A stretch of 64,000 nucleotides of DNA from Kitasatospora azatica KCTC 9699 (GCF_000744785.1 NZ_JQMO01000003.1:2728001-2792000); one strand, 5' to 3'. Counted from the stretch's first letter, positions 52,477-61,918 are shown. Notes: generated by a model from the letters alone, not told the origin. Made by a program: numbers and translations.

Positions 52477-53760
52477 TTGCACGTTATGGATTCTGAATGC
52501 GCAAGGGATTCTGAATACCCATCGACATACCCATCGACAGCGGGCAGGGAGGAGGACCCCCGGCAGTTGGCGCCCACGATGGCGATGGCCATCACGACGG
52601 CGGTGCTCTTCGCGTTCGGCTTCGTGGCCGTCACCTATGTGCTGGCGGCCAGGCCGTCGACGGTGCGGCTGGTGGAGGCGCTGCTGCTGCTCGTGGTGGT
52701 GATGGCGATTCAGCTGGTCATCGCCTTCCCGCGGCTGGTCCGGCGGCTGACCCCCTACCGGGGCGGGGTGCTGGCGCTGCAGGGGCTGCTGACCTACGGG
52801 CCCTTCCTGGTCTTCCAGCAGGCCTGGATGCCGCTGCCGGGTCTGCTGGCCGGCTCGGTGCTGCTGGTCCTGCGCGAGAACTGGCGGGCCTGGACGGGCT
52901 TCGCGGCCGTGGTGCTGAGCACCGACGTGCTGCAGTTCTGGGTCGGGCTGGGCTGGCGCGACGTCGCCTACACCACCGTCTCGACCGTGCTGACCGGCCT
53001 GGTGGTCTTCGGGCTCTCCCGGCTCTCCGACCTGGTCAGCGAGGTGCACCGGTCGCGGGCCGAGCTGGCCCATCTGGCGGTGGCCCAGGAGCGCCTGCGC
53101 TTCGCCCGCGACCTGCACGATCTGCTCGGCTACAGCCTCTCCACCATCACGCTCAAGTGCGAGCTGGCCTACCGACTGGCGCCGGTGGACGCGGGCCGGG
53201 CCCAGCAGGAGCTGACCGAGATCCTGCAGAACTCCCGGCAGGCGCTGGCCGACGTGCGCGCGGTGGCCAGCGGCTACCGGGACATGTGTCTGGCCACCGA
53301 GGTCGAGGACGCCAAGGCGATGCTGGCCACCCTGGGGATCAGCGCCCAGGGCCAGGTGCGGTGCGGCACGCTGCCCCGGGCGGTGGACACCGTGCTGGCG
53401 ACGGTGCTGCGCGAGGGCCTGACCAACATGCTGCGGCACAGCGCGGTCAAGCAGTGCACGCTCTCCGGCGAGCGCCGGGGGGAGACCGTGCGGTTCTCGC
53501 TGGCCAACGACGGGGTCGATCGCAACCTGGCGCTGCCGATGGCGGGCGAGCCGCGTGCGGACTGCGGTGGCAGCGGCATTCGGAACCTGGCGCTGCGGGT
53601 CGAGCGGCTGGGCGGCCGGCTGGAGGCCGGGGTGCGGCCCGACGGCTGGTTCGAGCTGGAGGCGGTGCTCGCGCTGCCGCTCCCGTCGGCCGGTCACGGC
53701 ACCGATGACGGGGCCGGCTGCGCGCTGCTCTCCGAGCAGTTGGAGACCGCGAGCGGCTGA
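52477..53760 (+). CDS. Sensor histidine kinase (HisKA_3, NarL-system type)
   Basis: A 427-residue membrane kinase with about five or six hydrophobic helices in residues 25-175, then the phosphoacceptor motif RFARDLHDLLGYSLSTITLK and a C-terminal ATPase with REGLTNMLRHS and GGSGIRNLALRVERLGG. Start uncertain: TTG 52477 has GGGGG 4 bases upstream; ATG 52486 is the alternative. It is convergent with the response regulator at 53807, so the pair is probably cognate despite opposite strands. The signal is unknown. Confidence 0.9.
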   Translation: MHVMDSECARDSEYPSTYPSTAGREEDPRQLAPTMAMAITTAVLFAFGFVAVTYVLAARPSTVRLVEALLLLVVVMAIQLVIAFPRLVRRLTPYRGGVLALQGLLTYGPFLVFQQAWMPLPGLLAGSVLLVLRENWRAWTGFAAVVLSTDVLQFWVGLGWRDVAYTTVSTVLTGLVVFGLSRLSDLVSEVHRSRAELAHLAVAQERLRFARDLHDLLGYSLSTITLKCELAYRLAPVDAGRAQQELTEILQNSRQALADVRAVASGYRDMCLATEVEDAKAMLATLGISAQGQVRCGTLPRAVDTVLATVLREGLTNMLRHSAVKQCTLSGERRGETVRFSLANDGVDRNLALPMAGEPRADCGGSGIRNLALRVERLGGRLEAGVRPDGWFELEAVLALPLPSAGHGTDDGAGCALLSEQLETASG

Positions 53761-53788
53761 GGGCCGGTCCGGTCGGACCGGCCCTCAG
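53757..53788. terminator. Bidirectional terminator overlapping kinase stop codon
   Basis: A perfect 14-bp stem (53757-53770 with 53775-53788) and GGTC loop includes the kinase stop codon and serves the convergent response regulator gene too. Confidence 0.9.
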
Positions 53789-53806
53789 CCGCGCAGGGCC
53801 GGCTGG

Positions 53807-54412
53807 TCAGAGCCAGCCGGCCTCGCGGGCGATCCGGATGGCGTCCACCCGGTTCCGTGCGTTGAGCTTGCTCACCACGGTGGTCAGGTAGTTCCGCACC
53901 GTGCCGGGGGACAGGTAGAGCCGTGCCGCGATCTGCGCGGCCTCCTCGCCCTGGGCGGCGAGCCGCAGCACCTCGATCTCGCGCGAGGTGAGGACCGGCG
54001 GCTCGGTCTCCAGCGCCGCCAGCGCCAGCGAGACGTCGATCGCCCGCTGGCCGTCCACGATCGCCCGGATCCCGGAGATCAGCGTGTCCGGCTCGGCGTC
54101 CTTGAGCAGGAAGCCGGAGACGTGCGCGGCCATCGCGCGGCGCAGGTTCCCCGGCTGCCCCAGGCTGGTGAGGATCATGGTCCGGCACTCGGGCACCGCG
54201 GTGTGCAGTGCGCCGGCCGCGGTGATCCCGTCCATCCCGGGCAGGTCGATGTCCAGGACCGCGACGTCCGGGCGGCACTCCTCGGCCCGGGAGACGATCT
54301 CGGCTCCGCTGGAAAGTTCGGCCACGACCTCGATGTCCGGCTCGAGCTCGAGAAGAGCCACCAAGGCCTTTCTCAGCATGTACATGTCTTCGGCAATGAG
54401 CACCCTGATCAT
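53807..54412 (-). CDS. NarL/DesR-family response regulator
   Basis: A 201-residue regulator: the receiver domain has the acidic pair in VLIAEDMYML, phosphoacceptor Asp54 in AVLDIDLPGMDG and Lys in FLLKDAEPD. The C-terminal LuxR-type HTH has LTSREIEVLRLAAQGEEAAQIAARLYLSPGTVRNYLTTVVSKL. It works with the kinase at 52477. Its place between the RiPP genes and the PPTase suggests control of this part of the locus, but no direct target site is seen. Confidence 0.93.
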   Translation of the reverse strand: MIRVLIAEDMYMLRKALVALLELEPDIEVVAELSSGAEIVSRAEECRPDVAVLDIDLPGMDGITAAGALHTAVPECRTMILTSLGQPGNLRRAMAAHVSGFLLKDAEPDTLISGIRAIVDGQRAIDVSLALAALETEPPVLTSREIEVLRLAAQGEEAAQIAARLYLSPGTVRNYLTTVVSKLNARNRVDAIRIAREAGWL

Positions 54413-54482
54413 GCTTCCCCCGTTCGCATGGACACTTTTCCGCCGTTCGGCCGATTATGCCTCACGCCTTTCGGAGAAATGA

Positions 54483-55355
54483 TCAAGGGTCCGAGGTCAC
54501 CTGAGCCGCTCCGGCCTGCCGCTCACCGCGTTGCAGCAGCTCCACCACCTGCCCCAGGAAGCCCTCGTCGAGCATCGTGGCGACCGCCGTGTCCTGCACC
54601 CCGCCGTGCCCGGCGTCCTGGCAGGCGACGCTGACCAGGTACCGCCCGGCCTGGGCGGGGCCCAGCTCGAAGGTCCCGAAGGTCCACTCGCCGTGCGAGG
54701 CCGGCGAGCCGTCCGGGGTGCACAGCTCCCGTCCGGACAGGTCGAAGCCGAACTGGGTGAAGCCCATCCGCATGCCCTGGCCCAGGGCCTTGGTGTACGC
54801 CTCCTTGAGCGTCCAGATCCGCCGCAGCTCCGCCTCCTGCCGCGGCTCGGGCAGGTCGGCGAGCAGGGCCCGCTCGGCGGTGGTGCACATCTGGCGGTTG
54901 ACCTCCGAGTAGCGCATCCGGCGCTCGGACAGCTCGACGTCGACGCCGATCCGGCCGTGCCGGTTGAGCCCGACCACGATCAGGTCCTCGGTGTGGCTGA
55001 GACTCACCTCGATCTGGTCGCAGCCGCGCAGATAGGGCCGCCCGCCCGGCTTGTAGGCCAGCTCCACCGCTTCGGGCGGCACCCCCAGCGCCGCGCTCGC
55101 GGCGTACCGCACCAGCAGCCGCGAGACCACGAACCGGGCCCGGACATCCGGTTTGACCAGCGTGGTGGACCGCTGGAAGTCGTGCCGGCCCAGCAGCGGG
55201 CGCAACTCCTCGACCGACTCCACCGCGGGCAGCCACTGGCGCCAGTCCGCGTAGACCACCGCGTGGCCGAACCAGGACACCGACTCCCGCACCCGCAGCC
55301 AGGGCCCGCTCGGCCCCTCGATCAGGGTCGGCTGCTGGACCCGTCCCGCGCTCAT
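54483..55355 (-). CDS. Sfp-type 4'-phosphopantetheinyl transferase
   Basis: A 290-residue PPTase. The metal and CoA motif GVDVELSERR and the WTLKEAYTKALGQG motif are both present, as is SLSHTEDLIVV. It adds the phosphopantetheine arm to carrier proteins, most likely the PKS ACP here. The ATG overlaps the stop of the acyl-CoA dehydrogenase gene by four bases. Confidence 0.93.
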   Translation of the reverse strand: MSAGRVQQPTLIEGPSGPWLRVRESVSWFGHAVVYADWRQWLPAVESVEELRPLLGRHDFQRSTTLVKPDVRARFVVSRLLVRYAASAALGVPPEAVELAYKPGGRPYLRGCDQIEVSLSHTEDLIVVGLNRHGRIGVDVELSERRMRYSEVNRQMCTTAERALLADLPEPRQEAELRRIWTLKEAYTKALGQGMRMGFTQFGFDLSGRELCTPDGSPASHGEWTFGTFELGPAQAGRYLVSVACQDAGHGGVQDTAVATMLDEGFLGQVVELLQRGERQAGAAQVTSDP

Positions 55356-57139
55356 CGCCCACCCCGCGGCTCGCCGCGCTCGGCCAGCTCCGCGCCCGCC
55401 AGGTCGAAGGCCCGCCGCTCGCGGTGCCGGACCACCGCCTCGGCGAAGACCCGCTCCAGGCAGTCGCGAGGCAGCTCGGGCATCCGCCGCCCGAGCCGGC
55501 CCGCCAGCCGGAAGAGCGCCACCACCAGCCAGGCCGGGTCGGCCAGGAACGGGCTGTCGCCGTCCTGCGCCATCCAGTGGCCCAGCGCGGCGCCTGCGGC
55601 GGCCACCAGCACGTAGCGGTCGGCGGGGCCGATCCACTGCGGACTGGCCGTCACCCCGCGGTCCGTCAGGGCGGCCTCACGGAAGAGCTCCCGAAGGTCG
55701 GTCAGCTCGTCGAGGAAGGCGTCGACCAGGCCGCGCAGGACGCCCAGGTCGGTGTCCGCCCGGTCGGCGCCCGGCAGCTCGCGCAGCCGGGCGGCCGCAT
55801 CGACCAGCGCCGCGGCCAGGAAGTCCTCGCCGCCGGCCACCTCCAGCGCCCCGAGTTCCAGTGGCCGCAGGTCCTCGGTGAAACGGAAGAGGGCCGGCGG
55901 TGGCGGCGCGGTGGTGAACCAGGAGCCGCGGGCCAGCAGTGGCAGCTGCGGGATCAGCACGGCCTGGCAGGCCGCGGTGCCCAGGTGGCCCAGGGACGCC
56001 GCAGGCAGGTCGCGCTGCAGTTTCTGCAGACTGCCCTGGTCACCGCCCCCGTCACTGCCCCGGTAGCCGGCGGAGCCGAGCACGGTTCCCAGCTCCTCCA
56101 GGTCCTCCCGGAGCAGGTCGGGCACCAGGTACTTCACCGCGGCGGCCCCGAGGTGCCCGCTGGCGGGCAGCAGGTGCAGCGAGCGCAGCACGGTGGTGGC
56201 CATGCCGTCGCAGAGCAGCAGGTCCGCGAAGACCCCGGCGAGCAGCGCGCGGTGGCGGTTGCCCGGGCGGCCGTCGGAGCCGGCCAGTGCGGCCCGTACG
56301 GCGGTCCGCAGCGCGGTGTCCGCCGCGCCGACCAGGGCGGCCGAGATCAGCGAGCGGTTGAGCTGGAAGGTCTGCAGGGCCAGGCGCACCCCGTCGCCCT
56401 GCTGCCCGACCACGGCCTCGTCGGGGACCGGGCAGTCGGTGAACTCCACCCCGGCGAACCGGCAGCTGCGCATCCCGGTGCTGGCCTGCCGGGGCAGCAC
56501 GGTCGCCCCGCCCGGCTCCACCAGCAGCACCGAGTGGCCGCGCGGACCGCGCTCGGGGGCGGTACGGGCGTAGACCACGAGCGCGCCGGCCTGCTCGGCG
56601 TTGATCACGACGTCCTTGCGGCCGTCCAGTCTGAAGCCCTCGCCGCCGCTGCTCGGACGAGCCGTCAACTCGCCTTGCCACATGGCGTTCCCGTGCGCCA
56701 GGGCGTGGTGCACGATGCACACCCGGCCGCCGCCGCTGATCAGCTCGGCGGTCCGCCGCCGCTGCTCCTCGGAGCCCGCGGCCCAGACGGCGGCGGCGGC
56801 GAAGAGCGAGGTGATCCCGTAGCCGAAGCCGAGCGCCACGTCCCGGCGGAACACCGGGCGCAGGATCCGGGCGAGCGCGTCGGCCCGGCCCAGCCGGCCG
56901 CCCAGAGCGAGCGGGACGAACTCGGCCCCGAAGCCGAGCTCGTCCAGCAACTCGACGGCTGCCGGAAGTAGTTCGGACCGCTCGTCGGCGGCCAGCAGGG
57001 CGGCGAAGCCGACCGGGTTGGCCGGGTCGCCGGGATCCCCGAAGCGCAGCTCCAGCTCTGCGACCCGGCGGCGGATCTCCTCCTCCGCCGTGACCGGCGG
57101 ACTTTCCTCGATGGTGGTGGCTGCTCCGGGTCTGTCCAT
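55352..57139 (-). CDS. Acyl-CoA dehydrogenase-like flavoprotein
   Basis: A 595-residue protein with the acyl-CoA dehydrogenase middle domain pattern CIVHHALAHGNAMWQGELTARP, FRLDGRKDVVINAEQAGALVVYART and CRFAGVEFTDCPVPDEAVVG. The C-terminal part is long, and the usual catalytic Glu region is not clear. It may oxidise an acyl-CoA or acyl-ACP, or act as a flavin oxidoreductase in tailoring. Start ATG 57139 with GGAG 7 bases upstream. It is coupled to the PPTase gene, so the pair may handle a carrier-bound acyl group. Confidence 0.8.
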   Translation of the reverse strand: MDRPGAATTIEESPPVTAEEEIRRRVAELELRFGDPGDPANPVGFAALLAADERSELLPAAVELLDELGFGAEFVPLALGGRLGRADALARILRPVFRRDVALGFGYGITSLFAAAAVWAAGSEEQRRRTAELISGGGRVCIVHHALAHGNAMWQGELTARPSSGGEGFRLDGRKDVVINAEQAGALVVYARTAPERGPRGHSVLLVEPGGATVLPRQASTGMRSCRFAGVEFTDCPVPDEAVVGQQGDGVRLALQTFQLNRSLISAALVGAADTALRTAVRAALAGSDGRPGNRHRALLAGVFADLLLCDGMATTVLRSLHLLPASGHLGAAAVKYLVPDLLREDLEELGTVLGSAGYRGSDGGGDQGSLQKLQRDLPAASLGHLGTAACQAVLIPQLPLLARGSWFTTAPPPPALFRFTEDLRPLELGALEVAGGEDFLAAALVDAAARLRELPGADRADTDLGVLRGLVDAFLDELTDLRELFREAALTDRGVTASPQWIGPADRYVLVAAAGAALGHWMAQDGDSPFLADPAWLVVALFRLAGRLGRRMPELPRDCLERVFAEAVVRHRERRAFDLAGAELAERGEPRGGR

Positions 57140-57266
57140 CGGCCGACTCCAGTACTCCTCAGCTTGTGTGGGCCCGAAGTCTGCCGCCACCGCCTTGACC
57201 TGCCCTTGAGCACCGACCCGGGGCAGCACGGCCAGGGGCGCCCTCCGGCAGCGTCGCAGGGCAGCC

Positions 57267-57539
57267 CTAGCGTTCCGGCTTGGTGAGCAACTGCCAGCCG
57301 GATCCACCGAGTTCGCGGAGCAGACGGCGCTCCGTCCGGCTCAGCGGCAGGTCGGGCCGCAGGGCCTCGGGGTGGCCGGGCGGCAGTCCGTCGGTCCGGC
57401 TGGGGCCGTGTCGCAGCAGCTCCGTGCGCATCCGCAGGTCGCCCGCGAGCATGACGACCCCGAGCGCGACGAACCCCTCCCAGACCGGTCTCAGCACCCG
57501 ATCGACGATCACGTCCCGCACCCGCCTCGGACCGCGCAC
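57267..57539 (-). CDS. Small conserved protein (DUF6059-like)
   Basis: A 90-residue protein: a basic N-terminus, one hydrophobic segment PVWEGFVALGVVMLAGD (about residues 18-34) that may associate with the membrane, and a Pro-rich GLPPGHPEALRPDLPLSRTERRLLREL tail. Short proteins of this look occur in streptomycete metabolite clusters, and the PGHPE(R)L segment fits what I recall of DUF6059. GTG 57539 or GTG 57521 may be the start. Function unknown. Confidence 0.55.
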   Translation of the reverse strand: MRGPRRVRDVIVDRVLRPVWEGFVALGVVMLAGDLRMRTELLRHGPSRTDGLPPGHPEALRPDLPLSRTERRLLRELGGSGWQLLTKPER

Positions 57540-57668
57540 AGCCGCCTGCTCCCTCCGAACTCGCTCAGACCGACCGGCGATTGGGGCCGGTCCTGATCCC
57601 GCTGGCCGAACGCCGCCGGCCGGACGCTGCTCATCATCGGCAGCGGTGCTCGACCAGCGGTGGAACGC

Positions 57669-58577
57669 TCAGCCCGCGGCCGCCAGCAGGTCCCGCAGTG
57701 ACTCGTCCACGCTCCACCGCGGGCGCCAGCCCAGCAGCGCGCCGGCCCGTGTGATGTCGAGCCGCTGCCACTCCACGGCCTGGTGCGGGGCTGCGCCCGC
57801 CCCGTCCTCGACCAGGCGAAGCTCGGTGCCGCGCAGCTCGGCCAGCCGCAGCACCAGCTCCCGCACGCTCAGCGCCTCGCCGCGCCCGACATTGACCACC
57901 TGCCCGCCGACCTCGCCCAACGCCGCGGCCAGCACCGCCCCGGCCACGTCGCGGACGTCCACGAAATCCCGCCGGGCCACCAACGGCGCCAGTCGCAACT
58001 CCTGTTCGGGAGTGTGTGTCAGGTGGTGGGCGACCATTCCGAGCAGGCTGCTGCGCGGGGTGCCGGGGCCCGAGACGTTGGCGATCCGCAGCACCACCCC
58101 GTCCAGCTCGCCCGCCCGCGCCGCGTCCAGCACGGCCCGCGAGCCGGCGAGCTTGGTGCGCCCGTACCCGCCGACCGGCTCGGTCGGCGTGTCCTCGGTG
58201 ATCCCGACACCGGCGGGCAGCGGACCGTACTCATGGATCGAGCCCAGCTGGATCAGGCGCGCCCGCCGGGGCACCGCGGCCACCAGTCGGCGCGTCAACT
58301 CCGCGTTGCTCTGCTCCATCTGATGATCGGTCACACCCCAGGCGGCGCCGGCGGCATTGACCACGACCGCTGCCGACGCCAGCACCTCGGCGGCCCGCTC
58401 CAGCGGATCCGCGCACAGGTCGAGGGCGGCCCACTCCCCGTCCCCGGAGACCGGCCGGCGCGCGATCCGCAGCACCCGCGCACCCGACGCCTCGAACGCC
58501 GCCGCGATCCGGCTCCCCAGGAAGCCCGCGGCGCCCACCACGACGACCTTGCGTCCGTCACCCAACGCCGCCACCAC
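57669..58577 (-). CDS. NDP-sugar 4-ketoreductase (NAD-epimerase family)
   Basis: A 302-residue extended SDR with VVVVGAAGFLGSRIAAAFEASG, a GSIHEYG segment, YGRTK catalytic pair and RDFVDVRDVAGAVLAAAL. The type is that of dTDP-4-keto-deoxysugar 4-ketoreductases in glycosylated polyketide clusters, which complete the sugar before transfer. It supplies the 4-reduction missing from the left-hand sugar operon and so ties this far side to the pathway. GTG 58577 overlaps the acyltransferase gene end by 20 bases; TTG 58565 is an alternative. Confidence 0.83.
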   Translation of the reverse strand: MVAALGDGRKVVVVGAAGFLGSRIAAAFEASGARVLRIARRPVSGDGEWAALDLCADPLERAAEVLASAAVVVNAAGAAWGVTDHQMEQSNAELTRRLVAAVPRRARLIQLGSIHEYGPLPAGVGITEDTPTEPVGGYGRTKLAGSRAVLDAARAGELDGVVLRIANVSGPGTPRSSLLGMVAHHLTHTPEQELRLAPLVARRDFVDVRDVAGAVLAAALGEVGGQVVNVGRGEALSVRELVLRLAELRGTELRLVEDGAGAAPHQAVEWQRLDITRAGALLGWRPRWSVDESLRDLLAAAG

Positions 58578-59724
58578 CGACGCCGACCAGCTCGCGCTCC
58601 GGGGCGCTGTCCCGAACGGGACCGCTCCGCCGCCGGCCCAGCTCCCGGTACAGCGGCCGCTCCACCACCGTGTGCAGCACCCCCGCCAGCAGCACCGTGC
58701 AGCCGAGGGCGAGCAGCAGCACGCCAGCGGCCTCCCAGGTGCTCCAGGTCCGTCCGGCGCCCAGCGCCCGGTGCCCGTAGACCAGGATCATCTGGTGGAT
58801 CAGGTAGAAGGCCAGCGACCACTCGCCGAGCCGCACCAGGACCCGGCCGCGGAAGACCGAGCCCGCGCCCCGCACGTCGGCGCTCGCGGCGCTCGCCACC
58901 AGCACGGCCATCGGCACCAACTGCGCGGCCGCCAAGGCCCAGGAGTCGGGCACCCGCTGCTGCAGGAGGTAGCCGAGCACCACCAGCAGGCCCGGCCAGA
59001 GCAGCGAGATCTTCGGCCACTTGCCGGCGAGCACCAGCCGGGCCAGCATGATGCCGATCACGAACTCCAGTGCCCGCACCGGCGGGAACGCGTAGACGAA
59101 CCAGAACCGCGGGATCGAGACCCCCGCGTACTGCGGGGTGGCCGGCAGCAGCGAGGTCGCGAACGGCACGCACCAGACCAGTACGGCCAGGGCGCCCAGC
59201 CAGTACCAGAGCCGCTCCGTGCGGATCCGGCGGACACCGGCCGCCAGCAGCGGGAACGCCAGGTAGAAGAGCGCCTCGCAGGCGAGCGACCAACTCACGG
59301 GGTTGAGGCCGAAGGTGACGTCGATCTGCGGGAACCACGACTGCACCAGCAGCAGGTTCGACAGCCACTGCCGCACCGCCGGCAGCTGTCCGGCGCTGAC
59401 CTGCAGCAGCACCACCGCCGCCAGCGCGGTCACCAGGTGGCTCGGGTAGATCTTCGCGGCCCGCCGCCGCCAGAACTCCACCGCCCGGTCGCCCGGCCGG
59501 TAGGCCCAGGCCAGCACGAACCCGCTGAGGATGAAGAAGAAGCTGACGCCGCTGTAGCCGACGTTGCGCAGCGCCTCCCCGTAGGCCTTTCCGACGCCGA
59601 GGTCCCGGAAGACGTTCTCGTCCACCGTGTGGGTGAGGAAGACCAGCACCGCGGCGGCGAACCGCAGGCCGGTGAGGGACGGAAGTCGCGAGATCTTCGG
59701 TCTGGACTGGCTGTCTGTCGTCAT
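58558..59724 (-). CDS. Membrane acyltransferase, OafA/YrhL (acyltransferase-3) family
   Basis: A 388-residue integral membrane protein with about ten helices. It opens SRLPSLTGLRFAAAVLVFLTH with the catalytic-region His, followed by FFILSGFVLAWAYRPG, the family fingerprint; YLIHQMILVYGHR is near the end. It transfers an acyl group, often acetyl, to a sugar hydroxyl. With the 4-ketoreductase overlapping downstream, O-acylation of the deoxysugar is the natural inference. ATG 59724 with GGGGAGC upstream. Confidence 0.88.
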   Translation of the reverse strand: MTTDSQSRPKISRLPSLTGLRFAAAVLVFLTHTVDENVFRDLGVGKAYGEALRNVGYSGVSFFFILSGFVLAWAYRPGDRAVEFWRRRAAKIYPSHLVTALAAVVLLQVSAGQLPAVRQWLSNLLLVQSWFPQIDVTFGLNPVSWSLACEALFYLAFPLLAAGVRRIRTERLWYWLGALAVLVWCVPFATSLLPATPQYAGVSIPRFWFVYAFPPVRALEFVIGIMLARLVLAGKWPKISLLWPGLLVVLGYLLQQRVPDSWALAAAQLVPMAVLVASAASADVRGAGSVFRGRVLVRLGEWSLAFYLIHQMILVYGHRALGAGRTWSTWEAAGVLLLALGCTVLLAGVLHTVVERPLYRELGRRRSGPVRDSAPERELVGVGGGGVG

Positions 59725-59973
59725 CGTGCCGCTCCCCGTGAATCGCCTGCTCTGGACGCGGGCACTCTGACGAGTCGCCATCGAGCGGCCCCGGGGCGGC
59801 GTTCGAGTCCGGCAAGAGGCTCAGCTCAGGGGACCGGTTGAGCGCCTGATCGGTTGGGCAGCCGGGCAGTTGGTGGATGCTCGGCGGAGGAATGGCGAAC
59901 CACCGCCGGAACCAGGAGCCGAGCTGACACCATCCTCGATGGCAACGCCAGGCTGAACGGGGAGACAGCAAGG

Positions 59974-60300
59974 ATGGCTGACGACGGATTCAAGGTCGAT
60001 CTCGGTGCGTTGGAGAGCGCGGCCGAGGGGATCAACGCCACTCTGAACGACCTGCAGACCAAGAAGGTCAGCGATATCGGGGGCAAGGACAGCGACTTCG
60101 GACACGGGGACCTCGCCGACACGGTCTCCGACTTCTGCGACCGCTGGGAGCTGGGCGTCGAAAACCTGGCCAAGGACGCGCAGGTGGTGTCCGGGCGGCT
60201 GAACAAGAGCGTCGAGGCCTACCTGGCCACCGACAAGTCCCTCAAGGGCGAGCTGGACGGGATCCTGACCGGTAGCGGCACCGACCCGGGGGTGCGCTGA
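59974..60300 (+). CDS. WXG100/ESX-like small secreted partner
   Basis: A 108-residue helical protein, FKVDLGALESAAEGINATLNDLQ at the start, with heptad-like spacing and a DRWELG segment in the middle. Length and helix-turn-helix pattern fit ESX-type proteins secreted by type VII systems. Its stop overlaps the toxin start (TGATG), a usual pairing. There is no T7SS machinery in the window. Start ATG 59974 preceded by AAGGA. Confidence 0.68.
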   Translation: MADDGFKVDLGALESAAEGINATLNDLQTKKVSDIGGKDSDFGHGDLADTVSDFCDRWELGVENLAKDAQVVSGRLNKSVEAYLATDKSLKGELDGILTGSGTDPGVR

Positions 60301-61457
60301 TGGCCAAGAACCTGGGCGAGAGCAGCAGTCCGACCGAGCTCGTCCCGGGGAACCCCGGCGCGGTGACCGGCGTGGCCGCCGCGATGCGCGGCTACGGCGA
60401 CGCCCTGCACAACGCGGGCACCGGGCTGAAGCGGATCGACACCACGGACGGCTGGACCGGCCCGGCCGGCGACGCGTTCCGGCAGGCCTTCCAGGGCGTT
60501 CCGGACAAGTGGCTGGAGGCCGGCGACTGCTTCCACAACGCGGCCACCGCGCTGGACACCTACGTCTCCACGCTGACCTGGGCCCAGGGCCAGGCGGCGG
60601 AGGCGATCCGGCAGTGGGACGCCGGCCAGAGCGCCACCGACCAGGCCAAGACCCAGCACACCCAGGACGTCCAACAGGCCGGCCACGACCTGCCGTTCAA
60701 CGACCCGGGGGAGGCCGGCCGGCAGTCCGCGCGGTCCACCCTGGACAGCGCCCGCAGCCAGCTCGCCACCGCCGGTGACACCGCGAACAAGGCGGTCGGC
60801 GCCGCCCGCGACAAGGCACCCGAGAAGCCGGGCTTCTGGGACGACGTCGGCGGCTTCTTCGAGGACGTCGGCGCCGGCCTGGCCAACTTCGGCGGGACCG
60901 TGATCAACGACCTGGCCTCGGTCGGCAACGCGGCGATCAACCACCCCGGGGACCTCGCCGCGACCGCCGGCGGCATCGGGCTGATGGCGCTCGGGGCGGC
61001 CGGCGAGGTCGGCGGCGGCGCGCTGGACCTGACCGTGGTCGGCGCCGCGATCGGCGTGCCGCTGAACATCGTCTCGGCCGGCGCGATCGGCGTCGGCGGC
61101 ACCATGGCCGCCGCCGGCATGGGCGACATGCTGATGAACGCGGCCGGCGACGACGGCGTGCACCCGATGCGCACCGACTACAGCGGCTCGGGCGGCGACG
61201 ACTTCGAGCCCGTCGACGGCTTCCGCGACAGCGAGTTCAGCAAGGATGAGATCGTAGAGTTCGTGAACGGCCACACCGGCGACGGGAACCCGACGATGGG
61301 TCGGCCGTCCCGGTCCCAGATCGACGACGCCCTCACCAAGGGGACGCCGCAGAAACTGCCCGGGCAGAACGCCGAGAAGTTCGAGTACAACGGTGTCCGG
61401 GTGATCGTGAACTACGACATGCCCTGGAAGTCCACGTCCTACTACCCCGGAAGTTGA
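60300..61457 (+). CDS. Type VII-secreted polymorphic toxin candidate
   Basis: A 385-residue protein in three parts. Residues 20-160 are a WXG-type helical secretion domain (DGWTGPAGDAFRQAFQ, then WAQGQAAEAIRQWDAG). Residues about 175-275 are Gly/Ala-rich and hydrophobic (GGIGLMALGAAGEVGGGALD..., membrane-active look). The last 65 residues form a separate polar domain ending EYNGVRVIVNYDMPWKSTSYYPG. That ending resembles the C-termini of BECR-fold RNase toxins in CDI and other polymorphic systems. No catalytic residues can be named with certainty. Confidence 0.6.
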   Translation: MAKNLGESSSPTELVPGNPGAVTGVAAAMRGYGDALHNAGTGLKRIDTTDGWTGPAGDAFRQAFQGVPDKWLEAGDCFHNAATALDTYVSTLTWAQGQAAEAIRQWDAGQSATDQAKTQHTQDVQQAGHDLPFNDPGEAGRQSARSTLDSARSQLATAGDTANKAVGAARDKAPEKPGFWDDVGGFFEDVGAGLANFGGTVINDLASVGNAAINHPGDLAATAGGIGLMALGAAGEVGGGALDLTVVGAAIGVPLNIVSAGAIGVGGTMAAAGMGDMLMNAAGDDGVHPMRTDYSGSGGDDFEPVDGFRDSEFSKDEIVEFVNGHTGDGNPTMGRPSRSQIDDALTKGTPQKLPGQNAEKFEYNGVRVIVNYDMPWKSTSYYPGS

Positions 61458-61459
61458 CG

Positions 61460-61900
61460 ATGCCTGAGACCCCCGAGATCCGCTCCCTGTTCGGCGAGGA
61501 GGAGCTGGCCCAGATCGCCGAGCACCGGATCACCGTCGGCGGCGGCACCGAGCGGGACGCGGTCGAGCTGGCCGTGGCGTGGGCGGGCAACGTCCGCAAG
61601 ATCGACGCCGATCGGGCGCTGCCCTCCTCCGACCGCAGTGTCTGGACCGAGCACGACCTGGCCGGGTCGCTCTTCCTGCGCGACCACCTGGAGCGGGCGC
61701 TGAACGCCCTGCCGGGCGGGCTGCGGGAGCGGCTGGGCGGACCGGTCGGGGCGGCCGACGAGCAGTTCCGCTCGTTCACCGTCTCCGACTCCGGGCAGCG
61801 GATCGAGAAGGTCGCCGAGGTGGACCTGACCGGCCGCTCCTGGTGGTGGTTCCGGGTGCCCTCCTCCGGCCCGATCGCCGAGGACCTGGCCCGCTACTGA
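61460..61900 (+). CDS. Probable immunity protein of the polymorphic toxin
   Basis: A 146-residue acidic protein directly after the toxin (2-base gap). It starts MPETPEIRSLFGEEELAQIAEHRITVGGG. ATG 61460 has GGAAG 6 bases upstream; TTG 61454 in frame is possible. It has no signal peptide or membrane segment, fitting a cytosolic antidote. No known fold is recognised; the assignment rests on position and size. Confidence 0.55.
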   Translation: MPETPEIRSLFGEEELAQIAEHRITVGGGTERDAVELAVAWAGNVRKIDADRALPSSDRSVWTEHDLAGSLFLRDHLERALNALPGGLRERLGGPVGAADEQFRSFTVSDSGQRIEKVAEVDLTGRSWWWFRVPSSGPIAEDLARY

Positions 61901-61918
61901 GGCGGACGTCACGGACGG

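Noticed and set aside
57261..57280. CCTAGCGTTCCGG on the plus strand, like the leaderless promoter element
   Set aside because: It overlaps the end of a minus-strand gene and no plus-strand start codon or gene follows at the right distance.
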